Of a DNA stretch of 64,000 nt, positions 50,480 through 58,224 are shown piece after piece. The translations under genes were made by a program, and so were the position numbers. The DNA lies in assembly GCF_003003235.1 (NCBI RefSeq), contig NZ_PVUE01000004.1, forward strand, positions 124,001 through 188,000. The letters run 5' to 3'. The notes beneath the pieces were generated by a model. The model did not search any database. It saw nothing but the letters and a program-made list of their open reading frames with translations, and was not told the origin of the DNA. The stretch's first letter is position 1; every line of letters starts with the position of its first letter. This DNA is from Antricoccus suffuscus. GTDB taxonomy: Bacteria; Actinomycetota; Actinomycetes; Mycobacteriales; Antricoccaceae.

Positions 50480-51102
50480 CCGAACCGGCTGACCAGTTCG
50501 GGGCCGGGTTTGCAGGACGACTGCAGCCCGGCGCTCGGCCTGCGGTGATCGCGGTCGACTTGATGGCGGCGTACTTCGATCCGTCGAGCCCATTCGACGT
50601 GGGATCGCGCTCCTGCCTGCAATCCGCGGCACGAGTGATCGCGGCGGCGCGGGCAAGCGGCGTACCGGTGCTGCATACCCGGGTGGTCTTCGGCCCTGAC
50701 GGAATTGATGGCGGCGTCTTCTTAAAGAAGGTCCCGGCGCTGCGTGCGCTCATCGGTGGCGGACCGATGTCTGCGCTGATGCCCGAGGTGGCGCCTGCTG
50801 AGGACGAGGTGGTGCTCATCAAGCAGTACGCGAGCGCGTTCTTCGGTACGTCGCTGGCCAGCACGCTGCACTCACTGCGCGTCGATACGGCGGTCGTGCT
50901 GGGCGTAAGCACCAGTGGCTGTGTGCGCGCGACCGCGCTCGATGCGTTGCAGAACGGGCTCATCCCGCTGGTCGTACGTGACGCGGTCGGCGATCGTGAC
51001 GCGCCCGCCCACGACGCGGCATTGCATGACCTGCAGGCAAAGTACGCCGAAGTGGTGACCGAGTCTGACGTCATCGACTACTTGTCAGGGCTGACCGTTT
51101 AG
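50476..51102 (+). CDS. Isochorismatase-fold cysteine hydrolase, N-carbamoylsarcosine-amidase-like
   Basis: A 208-residue cysteine hydrolase. The catalytic triad is visible: Asp in VIAVDLMAAYFD, Lys in VLIKQYASAFFGTS and the nucleophilic Cys in LGVSTSGCVRATALDALQ at ~152. The TSGCVRAT segment and the length are those of N-carbamoylsarcosine amidohydrolase, which turns N-carbamoylsarcosine into sarcosine, CO2 and ammonia. Directly downstream of hyuAB it suggests the N-methylhydantoin to N-carbamoylsarcosine to sarcosine route of creatinine breakdown. No sarcosine oxidase or creatinine deaminase gene lies nearby, so the exact substrate remains open. Confidence 0.82.
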   Translation: MTEPADQFGAGFAGRLQPGARPAVIAVDLMAAYFDPSSPFDVGSRSCLQSAARVIAAARASGVPVLHTRVVFGPDGIDGGVFLKKVPALRALIGGGPMSALMPEVAPAEDEVVLIKQYASAFFGTSLASTLHSLRVDTAVVLGVSTSGCVRATALDALQNGLIPLVVRDAVGDRDAPAHDAALHDLQAKYAEVVTESDVIDYLSGLTV

Positions 51103-51174
51103 CTGTCAAGAATCGCCCGAGGCCACGAGTCTCGTGAGCGGCACATTTGTTGCGACTCGCAGCAACGATCACCG

Positions 51175-51852
51175 TCAGTCGCTGTGTGGCGGCACATTTG
51201 TACTCCGGATGCCCAACTCGTCACGCACGCGGCGTACCCACGCCGGTTCCTTGCCGTACCGCTGTGAGGGGATGAGTCGTCCGTTGGTGCTGTCGTCGAT
51301 CAATTGCGCGATGCGCTTCTGGCGAGTCGCTTCCTGCTTCGCGCTCATCACCCAGTTGATGCAGAGCTTCCGGTACGACGGTGTGGCCGCCTCGAAGAAC
51401 GCCGTTGCGATTACGTTGGCGTTGAGCTGTTCGAGCAGGTCCGGACGCAGTGTGACCGAGGCTTGCTCGTAGGAGTAGATCGCCTCCCTGTCGGGCTTCC
51501 GGCGCTCAAAGGCCGCTAGACCAGCTGGCATCATCCGGCCGGCCTCGCTCAGGGCGGCGACGGCCGCGACGTTGATGCGACTCCAGACACTGCCTGGTCG
51601 TCGCGGCGTCCAGCGCTGTCGGATGGCGTCCTCGTCGATCCGCTGTACCTGCGAGTCAATCCAGCCGAAGCACAGAGCTTCGAGGACTGCCTGCTCCCAG
51701 GTCAGTCCGCGATTGGTCACATGCTTCTTGTTGAGACCCATCCAGAGATCTGGTGCCGTGTCGTGGTTCTTCGCCAGCCAGGACCGAAATTCGTCGGGTC
51801 CGGAGAAGAACAACGCTGGCCGTTCGTCCGAACCACCCGGAGTGCCGATCAT
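51175..51852 (-). CDS. YdeI/OmpD-associated family protein
   Basis: A 225-residue protein of the YdeI family. Typical blocks: FFSGPDEFRSWLAKNHDTAPDLWMGLNKK, then LTWEQAVLEALCFGWIDSQVQ, RFTPRRPGS-like QRWTPRRPGSVWSRINVA, and a C-terminal RKLCINWVMSAKQEATRQKRIAQLI helix. The function is not known; members are small cytoplasmic proteins linked to stress. I chose ATG 51852; 51897 would add 15 residues and longer starts run into non-conserved sequence. Its last codons lie in one of two 13-bp direct repeats (see findings). Confidence 0.8.
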   Translation of the reverse strand: MIGTPGGSDERPALFFSGPDEFRSWLAKNHDTAPDLWMGLNKKHVTNRGLTWEQAVLEALCFGWIDSQVQRIDEDAIRQRWTPRRPGSVWSRINVAAVAALSEAGRMMPAGLAAFERRKPDREAIYSYEQASVTLRPDLLEQLNANVIATAFFEAATPSYRKLCINWVMSAKQEATRQKRIAQLIDDSTNGRLIPSQRYGKEPAWVRRVRDELGIRSTNVPPHSD

Positions 51853-52021
51853 GCGGTTGGCTTTCGAGGGCGAGCGGGCATGCAACGATCTTGCCATGTG
51901 CCGTCGCGTGGGCGGGAATTTTGCAGCGCGGTCGCTATGCCTGGGGGCTAACACCACCCCAAAGACGGGTATCTGCGCGATCGATCTGCCCGGTGGACGT
52001 CGGTTGAATTGAGCCATAGAC

Positions 52022-52699
52022 TTGATCGCCGCCATCGCCGGATCGGGCGTGCTGTACGTCGTGCTGTTCACGCTGTGCGTGCTCGACGGGTTCTTCCCCC
52101 CGGTTCCGAGCGAGGCTGCCGTCGTCGCGATGGCCGCGCTTGCGGTATCGACGGGGCATCCGTCGCTCCTGGCCCTTGGAGTGGTGGCCGCCGCAGGGGC
52201 GGCCGTGGGGGACAACATCGCTTACGCCCTCGGGCGGCGGCTTGGTATCTCGAGGTTCGCGTGGATGCGCCGGCCGGGGGTAAGGCACGCGCTGGATCGT
52301 GCCGGCCACGAGTTGGATAACCGGCCGGCTTCCGTGCTGCTGACCGCACGTTATGTTCCAGTCGGCCGCGTGTTGGTGAATATGACAGCGGGTGCGACCG
52401 GGTTGTCGCGGCGACGATTCGTCCCGCTGAGCATCATTGGTGGCGCGAGCTGGACGGCGTACATGATCGGACTCGGCGCGCTCGTGGGGACGTGGGCAGG
52501 TAGTCATCCAGTGCTGAGCATCCCGCTCGGGATCGCTCTTTCGGTGCTGCTTGGACTGGCCATTGACGCGATCAGGCGGTGGGTCTGCAAACCCGAGACC
52601 GCCAGTGACGGCGACGGACCTGTGCCAAGTCAGGCGCCAACTGGGAGATCCGATCCGGTCCGGACCGGTGATGTACTGTCCATTCCAGTGGGCCGATGA
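52022..52699 (+). CDS. DedA-family membrane protein (VTT domain)
   Basis: A 225-residue membrane protein with about five helices. It carries the DedA signature around PPVPSEAAVVAMAALAV and the RYVPVGRVLVNMTAGATGLSRRRFVPL block with the conserved Arg and Gly. DedA proteins scramble or flip undecaprenyl phosphate and phospholipids. Starts at TTG 52022 after a weak TTGAG; no ATG lies nearby in frame. It has a hydrophilic C-terminal tail of ~35 residues. Single gene. Confidence 0.85.
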   Translation: MIAAIAGSGVLYVVLFTLCVLDGFFPPVPSEAAVVAMAALAVSTGHPSLLALGVVAAAGAAVGDNIAYALGRRLGISRFAWMRRPGVRHALDRAGHELDNRPASVLLTARYVPVGRVLVNMTAGATGLSRRRFVPLSIIGGASWTAYMIGLGALVGTWAGSHPVLSIPLGIALSVLLGLAIDAIRRWVCKPETASDGDGPVPSQAPTGRSDPVRTGDVLSIPVGR

Positions 52700-52786
52700 G
52701 CAGGATGATCAGGCGCAACTGCATGCGCACTAGCGGCCTGTTGTGGTGCTCTCACCTGCGGTGACTGCAATCACGGAAGAGGGCAT

Positions 52787-55360
52787 ATGAGCGAGACAGC
52801 GACGGAAAAGGGCACCTATCTGGGCGGACTGAAGGTGCTCGAGATCGCCAACGAGCTTGGCGAGTACGCCGGCAAGCTGTTGGCAGGCCTCGGCGCAGAC
52901 GTGGTCAAGGTAGAACCGATCGGCGGAGAAATGACCCGCGGTTACGGCCCTTTCTACCGCGACGAGCCAGACCCAGACCACAGTCTCTACTTCTGGCACT
53001 ACAACGTCGCCAAGCGATCGGTGACGTTGGACCTCGACTCGCCCGAGGGGCAGCGCGAGTTCGAGGTGCTCGCTCAGCATGCCGACGTACTGATCGATTC
53101 TCGGCCCGGCTCGTATCTGGCCGACCGTGGCCTCGGTTATGAGGCGCTGTCCGGCGCGAACCCGGGTCTGATCTATTTGCGGATCACGCCGTTCGGCGAG
53201 GATGGCCCATGGGCGGACTTCCAAGGAAGCGATCTAGTTCATCTGGCGCTCGGTGGGATGGCGATGAACTCGGGCTACGATCCCGAGCCGGACGGTCATT
53301 ACGACACGCCGCCGATCGCGCCGCAGATGTGGCAGGCCTACCACGTCGCGGGCGAGCAGGGCGTGATCGCCGTGATGGCCGCCTTGCTGTATCGCGGTGC
53401 GCGCGGACAAGGCCAATATCTGTCGTGCGCGGTGCACCAGGCGAACGCGGTAAACACCGAGCTCGACCTGCCTAACTGGCTGACGCTTCGCCGGCCGCAT
53501 CGTCGCCAGACGGGGCGGCACTCGTCGCCGGTGACAACGCCGAAGGCGCTGACTCAGACCAAAGACGGACGCTACCTGCTGCCGTACGTCACGTACGTGC
53601 GCAACTTTCCGTCCAGCTGGTCGGGCGACATCGCGGCGTTGCGGAAGTACGGAATGCAGGGCGAACTTGACGACCCGGAGTGGGAGGACCCCGACTTCCG
53701 GGCTCAGCGGCGCGAGCACATCGCTTCGGTGATGGATCGTCTCGTACGCCGGTTCACCTACGACAGCGATTTTTGGCGGGAGATGATCGGCCGGGGACTG
53801 CCATGGGCGCCGGTGCGTACGCCGGAGGAGAATCTCGCCGACGAGCATTGGAAGGCGCGTGACTCGTTCGCTGAAGTGCAGTACCCCGAGGTCGGCGAGG
53901 GCTTCGTCGACGTGGGTGCGCGGTGGGTATGCGACCAGGTCGACTGGGTCGTCGGCCCGCGAGCGCCTTTGGTCGGTGAACACAACGGCACCATCGTCGA
54001 GGAATGGACCGCCTCTCGGGACGTCGGCTCGGGCGCCGCGAACCCAGAGCGGGCGGCCGCAACATCGCCGTACGGCAAGCCGTTCGCGCTCGCCGGGCTA
54101 CGCGTCGTCGACCTCAGTTGGATGCTCGCGTCCGCGGGCGCCGGCAAATTCCTGGCCGCCTTCGGCGCGGATGTGATCAAGGTTGAGCACGAGTCGCGCC
54201 TGGATGGGATGCGCTTCACCGAGGTCGTCTATCCGCCCGGCGGCCCCGCCGAACGGGACGCTGCGCGCGCCCCGATGACGCCCACGCCGCTGGACACGTT
54301 CAACAAGTCCGCCAACTTCATGGAGATCAACACGGGCAAGTCCGCGATCTCGCTGAACCTCAAGGATCCACGGGGAAAGCAGATTCTTGAGGACTTGATT
54401 CGGGACGCCGACGTGGTGATCGAGGGTTACTCGCCGGGCACGATGAAGCGGATGGGTCTGGGTTACGACCGGCTCAAAGAGCTGAACCCGGACGTGGTCT
54501 ACGTGCAACAGTCCGGCCTCGGCGAACGGGGCACCTACGACCGCGCCAAGGCATTCGGACCGACCGCGCAGGCGTTCTCCGGTCTCACCGACATGTCCGG
54601 ATTCCCGGCGCCCTGGCCGCCGGCCGGGATCGGCTATAGCTACCTGGACTGGTTCGGCGCTTACAACGCCGCGACGGCGATTCTCGCTGGGCTCTACCGC
54701 CGCGACCAGACTGGCCGGGGCTGCCACATCGACGCGTCCCAGGTAGAAACCGGGATGTACCTGGCTGGGACCGCGATCCTCGACTACACCGCCAACGGCC
54801 GGACCTGGAGTCGGCGCGGAAACCGCTCGCCAGACAAACCGGCCGCGCCGCACGGTATCTACCGGGCGGACGGCGATGATCGATGGATCGCGATCGCCTG
54901 CTTCACCCAATCGCAGTGGGTCGCGACCGCCGAGGTGCTCGGCCACCCTCAGTGGGTTGACGACGAACGGTTCGCCACGCTCGAGCAGCGACTGGCGCAC
55001 CAAGACGAGCTCGACGCGCTCGTCGGGGCCGAGACGGCGACACGGGAACGATACGAGCTGATGGGTGCGCTGCAGGCTTCCGGCGTACCGGCCGGGGTCG
55101 CCCAAAATGCGGAAGACCGCGTCGACAATGACCCGCAGTTGCGTCACCGTGAATGGCTGGTCAAGCTGAAGCAAACCGAAAATGGTGTGTGGCCGGTGAA
55201 GCAACTGCCGGTACAGATGAGCGCTACACCTCCGCACGTCGGCGGCGTCAAGCAGCGCAACGGACCGAACTACGGCGAGGACACCGCCGAGGTACTCACC
55301 CGGATACTGGGCCTGTCCGACGTGGAAGTAAAGGCGCTCTTCGAGGAGGGCGTCGTCTAG
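52787..55360 (+). CDS. Double-length CaiB/BaiF-type CoA-transferase
   Basis: An 857-residue protein made of two class III CoA-transferase domains. The first (~10-400) begins GLKVLEIANELGEYAGKLLAGLGADVVKVEPIGGEMTRGYGP; the second (~430-850) begins LRVVDLSWMLASAGAGKFLAAFGADVIKVEHESRLDGMRF and has FGAYNAATAILAGLYRRDQTGRGCHIDASQVETGM. The first half keeps ITPFGEDGPWAD but its active-site Asp region (SARGQGQYLSCAVHQAN-like) is degenerate; the second keeps the canonical VDASQ-type site as HIDASQVE. So one active site may be real and the other structural. GAAGAGGG precedes the ATG. The acyl acceptor and donor are unknown. Confidence 0.9.
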   Translation: MSETATEKGTYLGGLKVLEIANELGEYAGKLLAGLGADVVKVEPIGGEMTRGYGPFYRDEPDPDHSLYFWHYNVAKRSVTLDLDSPEGQREFEVLAQHADVLIDSRPGSYLADRGLGYEALSGANPGLIYLRITPFGEDGPWADFQGSDLVHLALGGMAMNSGYDPEPDGHYDTPPIAPQMWQAYHVAGEQGVIAVMAALLYRGARGQGQYLSCAVHQANAVNTELDLPNWLTLRRPHRRQTGRHSSPVTTPKALTQTKDGRYLLPYVTYVRNFPSSWSGDIAALRKYGMQGELDDPEWEDPDFRAQRREHIASVMDRLVRRFTYDSDFWREMIGRGLPWAPVRTPEENLADEHWKARDSFAEVQYPEVGEGFVDVGARWVCDQVDWVVGPRAPLVGEHNGTIVEEWTASRDVGSGAANPERAAATSPYGKPFALAGLRVVDLSWMLASAGAGKFLAAFGADVIKVEHESRLDGMRFTEVVYPPGGPAERDAARAPMTPTPLDTFNKSANFMEINTGKSAISLNLKDPRGKQILEDLIRDADVVIEGYSPGTMKRMGLGYDRLKELNPDVVYVQQSGLGERGTYDRAKAFGPTAQAFSGLTDMSGFPAPWPPAGIGYSYLDWFGAYNAATAILAGLYRRDQTGRGCHIDASQVETGMYLAGTAILDYTANGRTWSRRGNRSPDKPAAPHGIYRADGDDRWIAIACFTQSQWVATAEVLGHPQWVDDERFATLEQRLAHQDELDALVGAETATRERYELMGALQASGVPAGVAQNAEDRVDNDPQLRHREWLVKLKQTENGVWPVKQLPVQMSATPPHVGGVKQRNGPNYGEDTAEVLTRILGLSDVEVKALFEEGVV

Positions 55361-55512
55361 GTCAGGCCGAGCTCGGCGGGCAGCTCCGGTACGTCGAGAC
55401 CAATGTGCGTGGCGAGGAAGTTGTGTACGACGCCGTACCAGATCCTGGCGAGGTTCAACCCAAACAGACTGAGCCAACCGGCGAACTGTACACCACAGCT
55501 ATTCCAATGGCG
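55357..55512 (-). pseudogene. Truncated 3' end of a resident gene
   Basis: In minus-strand sense a frame without start reads ...LFGLNLARIWYGVVHNFLATHIGLD..., continuing to a TAG at 55357-55359, tail to tail with the CoA-transferase. The codons from about 55467 down to the stop end in G or C in nearly every case and both Val GTA codons precede C, as in neighbouring genes, so this frame looks like real coding DNA that lost its 5' part. Upstream of that, composition changes and a TGA closes the frame at 55513. I do not recognise the protein. Confidence 0.55.
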
Positions 55513-55518
55513 TCAGGG

Positions 55519-56883
55519 TCACCGAGTCCTCAGCCCGTGACTCCCCGCGCCGCCTCTCTCCTCCAATGCCGAATGGAACCCTCGAATGATCGTGTCGATA
55601 TCGCGTTCAGTGTGTTCGGTGCTCAGGAAGAACATTCCTTTAGGTGCGACGTAGGTACCATGCGCCAACATTCGTTCGGACACGTCGGCCATGGCAGCGG
55701 AATCTGATGTAATCAGATCTGAGTATGAGTTCTTGAAATCAGTGCGTCCGAAGAATACTTTGACCAGTGATGCGAGGTGGTTAACCTTGATCGGCACGCT
55801 CATATCCGCCGCAGCCTGTTCAAAGCCGGTCGCTAGACGTTTCGCCAGTCCGTTGACTCTGGCATACATCGCGTTGCCGCCGTCCTCGATCATATCTAGT
55901 ACGGCGAGGGCCGCCGCGACGGAGGATGGGGTCGCGTTGTACGTTCCACCGATAGTGACTCGGCCGTCCAACACGGATTCCATTGCTGCGTCCGTCCCTG
56001 CGACTAGGGCAATGGGGAAACCAGAGCCGATTGCCTTCGCATATGTGGCGAGGTCGGGCTGGAAGTCAAGAATACTCGCGATCCCCCCTGGCGCGAATCG
56101 AAACCCAGTGATTACTTCATCCAGAATTACAAGTCCACCGTGCTTGTGGGTGACGCTTTTAATGCCCTCCATCAGTCCAGGGGGCGGCAGATAGTTGCCT
56201 GCGCCCGAGACTGACGCTTCGATTATGACCGCAGCCACCTGGTCGCCGATTTCGGCCATCAACTGTGTGAATGAATCGAGGTCACCCCAGTTGGCGACTA
56301 CTATGTTTCCCGGCACCGCAAGCCCGTGGTTGGTGTGCGCGATTTCGACTTTGCCGCCGTGGTGTGCTGTGAGCGGCGTTCCAGGCGTGTTCACGAATAC
56401 TGGGTCGATCCAGCCATGGTAATGGCCCTCGAACTTGACGATGACATTCCGGCCCGTTGTGCCACGCGCTATCCGGAGCGCGGACTGTACTGCCTCGCTG
56501 CCTGTGTTAGCGAAGGTCAACTTGTCCGCCCACGGCTGAAGGGCCAGCACTCGCTCTGCGAGTCTTGCTTCGTTGAGGTTCTGTCCGGAGAACTGCAGTG
56601 CAGTATTGATCGAATCCGTCACCGCGTCGATTACTGGTCGCGGGGAGTTGCCGAAGAACATGGGGCCGAGCGCGAGAAAACAATCTACGTAACGATTGCC
56701 ATCTATGTCGGTGAGGTATGCGCCAGACGCGTTGTCCATAGTTACCTGTACGTCTCGGTTTCGTGCTCGCGAGGCGAGTCCTAGCGGTATAACTCTCGAC
56801 ACGCGGTCGTGATATCCCGACGACTTCGGGAGGCGTCCTCGTAAGTCGCCGTAGGTGTCGACAGTAGTTCGTTGATTAGACAT
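55519..56883 (-). CDS. Class III aminotransferase (HemL-like)
   Basis: A 454-residue PLP enzyme of the class III aminotransferase group close to glutamate-1-semialdehyde aminomutase. Seen: GAYLTDIDGNRYVDCFLALG, ANTGSEAVQSALRIARGTTGR, KFEGHYHGW, the PLP Asp in LVILDEVITGFRF, and the Schiff-base Lys in LATYAKAIGSGFPIAL at ~283. A haem pathway role is unlikely since no hem genes are near; catabolic amino-group transfer is more probable. Codon use is less GC-biased than in genes before 55.4 kb. Its promoter carries the same operator as the ABC operon. Confidence 0.88.
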   Translation of the reverse strand: MSNQRTTVDTYGDLRGRLPKSSGYHDRVSRVIPLGLASRARNRDVQVTMDNASGAYLTDIDGNRYVDCFLALGPMFFGNSPRPVIDAVTDSINTALQFSGQNLNEARLAERVLALQPWADKLTFANTGSEAVQSALRIARGTTGRNVIVKFEGHYHGWIDPVFVNTPGTPLTAHHGGKVEIAHTNHGLAVPGNIVVANWGDLDSFTQLMAEIGDQVAAVIIEASVSGAGNYLPPPGLMEGIKSVTHKHGGLVILDEVITGFRFAPGGIASILDFQPDLATYAKAIGSGFPIALVAGTDAAMESVLDGRVTIGGTYNATPSSVAAALAVLDMIEDGGNAMYARVNGLAKRLATGFEQAAADMSVPIKVNHLASLVKVFFGRTDFKNSYSDLITSDSAAMADVSERMLAHGTYVAPKGMFFLSTEHTERDIDTIIRGFHSALEERGGAGSHGLRTR

Positions 56884-56950
56884 GGGTTCACTGACCTTCT
56901 TTGAGACGAAGAAGCTTCAGCCGGATGAGGCGCCGCTTCGTCGGGTTTAT

Positions 56951-56965
56951 GTAGGTTTGACCTAC
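56951..56965 (-). promoter_or_regulatory. Small hairpin in the aminotransferase leader
   Basis: GTAGGT and ACCTAC flank a 3-base loop about 70 bases before the aminotransferase start, inside the predicted 5' leader. It could be a second protein site or an RNA stem. Confidence 0.35.
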
Positions 56966-56970
56966 CGTAC

Positions 56971-57022
56971 CGTAACAAGCGTTACGCGCAGAGACGTTAG
57001 AACAGAGTTGATCCAGCGTCAA
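56971..57022 (-). promoter_or_regulatory. Promoter and TetR operator of the aminotransferase gene
   Basis: Read on the minus strand: -35 TTGACG (57022-57017), 17-bp spacer, -10 TAACGT (56999-56994), then the perfect inverted repeat CGTAAC-GCTT-GTTACG (56986-56971), which covers the likely transcription start. The same layout precedes the ABC operon at 58027-58085. Confidence 0.72.
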
Positions 57023-57064
57023 GAGCCAGCAACTCGATCGGTGGGATCTACTGGATCGAGATGA

Positions 57065-57772
57065 TCAGTGAGGCCGTACCGAATGCGAGTGTGAGCGGTT
57101 GGTGTCGCGTAGGTTGATCGCTCCTCGTATCGCGATCCACGCAAATTCTTCGGCGGCGAGGGGCTGTTGTAGTCGCTGTCCGCGGCCGGTCCATCTAAAA
57201 GCGTCATTGCAGAGAATGACAAGCATTTCCGCGAATCCCGCCGTATCGGGAGCCTCGACCCCGAGGACGAGGAGAAGGCGAACAAGCAGGGCCCGGTAAT
57301 CGGTCGCCATTCGCTCTAGTTCGCTGCGAACGTGCTCAGATAGGACGGGGGAGATGCGGTCTGATGCGACGATAACTTCCCACGCCGGGGTTGACTTCGG
57401 ATGGTCGAGTGACCACCTGACGTGCCGGAAGACGAGACTGCGCAGGTTCTCGATTGCTTGGTCGTCAGATCGCAGACCGCTCGCTTGATTCGCATAGAAC
57501 TCCTGCACGCGCTGAAGCATTGCCTCGGAGACTAGCTCGTCCTTGCCGCCGGGAAAGTAGGAGTACATCGTCGCGACGCGCATTTCGACGGCAGACGCGA
57601 TCTTTCTGACCGAAGCACCCGCAACCCCTTCGGATGCAGCCAGCTCGAGGGTGGCGTCCATGATCTTCTGGCGCAGGTCGCTCCTGCTGCCGTTATGCGC
57701 CGCTTCGGCGGCAGCATAGCGCCGCCGATACTCCTCAATCGCACTCTCGACCGTCAACGTATTGCCTAACAT
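57065..57772 (-). CDS. TetR/AcrR-family transcriptional regulator
   Basis: A 235-residue repressor with an unusual ~28-residue leader before the DNA-binding domain. The HTH (~30-75) reads QKIMDATLELAASEGVAGASVRKIASAVEMRVATMYSYFPGGKDEL. The C-terminal ligand domain is helical with no known signature. It lies between, and on the same strand as, the aminotransferase gene and divergent from the ABC operon; both have the CGTAAC-N4-GTT(A/C)CG palindrome, the probable operator. A promoter TTGAGG-N16-TATTAT (57821-57794) gives only ~14 bases of leader and there is no Shine-Dalgarno sequence. Confidence 0.88.
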   Translation of the reverse strand: MLGNTLTVESAIEEYRRRYAAAEAAHNGSRSDLRQKIMDATLELAASEGVAGASVRKIASAVEMRVATMYSYFPGGKDELVSEAMLQRVQEFYANQASGLRSDDQAIENLRSLVFRHVRWSLDHPKSTPAWEVIVASDRISPVLSEHVRSELERMATDYRALLVRLLLVLGVEAPDTAGFAEMLVILCNDAFRWTGRGQRLQQPLAAEEFAWIAIRGAINLRDTNRSHSHSVRPH

Positions 57773-57793
57773 GTGTGTCTTGCTCTGTGCCAG

Positions 57794-57821
57794 ATAATAG
57801 AAGAGCGAGGCAATTCCTCAA
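57794..57821 (-). promoter_or_regulatory. Possible tetR promoter
   Basis: Minus strand: TTGAGG (57821-57816), 16-bp spacer, TATTAT (57799-57794). It would start transcription about 14 bases before the ATG. No copy of the CGTAAC palindrome lies here, so autoregulation is not indicated. Confidence 0.45.
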
Positions 57822-58019
57822 GCCGGATCCTGAACAACTGTCCGACACTGTAACCCCACCCTTGACGTCGATCGTGTGCCTGCCCTACGTGTCTAGCCGA
57901 CACATGGGCGAGCAACGGTCCGCAGACGACCCAACCGAAGCCTGCCGGCGATCTTAGTCGGTTCGGATGATCCGCATGCCGTGCGTCTCCGGAGCGAGTC
58001 GGCCGGAGATTCATTTGTT

Positions 58020-58035
58020 GAGAGTGTTGACTCTC
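58020..58035. repeat. Short inverted repeat overlapping the ABC promoter
   Basis: GAGAGT and ACTCTC flank GTTG, overlapping the -35 element of the ABC promoter. It could be an extra regulator site. Confidence 0.35.
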
Positions 58036-58085
58036 CAGCCGTTTCAAACTAATCTCACTTCACCAACGGCGTAACGATCGTTCCG
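58027..58085 (+). promoter_or_regulatory. Promoter and TetR operator of the ABC importer operon
   Basis: TTGACT (58027-58032), 17-bp spacer, TAATCT (58050-58055), then CGTAAC-GATC-GTTCCG (58070-58085), which lies about where transcription starts. The element order matches the aminotransferase promoter; the operator differs from that one by a single base in its half sites. The centre also forms the 10-bp palindrome AACGATCGTT. Confidence 0.72.
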
Positions 58086-58224
58086 CACGTGTGTCTCTGT
58101 GGCCGCGGCGGTTTGCAAAACCCAAGACCTGTTTAGCCCTACAGCCATACCCGTTCGCCAATGATCACAAAGTTCAGGTCATTGCTCTGAAGCGTGCTCT
58201 GTTACTGCTACCCGAAGGGATCGC

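Noticed and set aside
54098-55477. 459-codon frame opposite the CoA-transferase
   Set aside because: Shadow frame of a well-supported gene with no domain and Arg/Gly-rich composition typical of antisense frames in high-GC DNA. Only the real tail at 55357-55512, in another frame, is retained.
55519-56883. HemL (haem biosynthesis)
   Set aside because: The sequence is in the HemL-like branch, but it lies in a TetR/ABC regulon without hem genes, so a catabolic aminotransferase is more likely.
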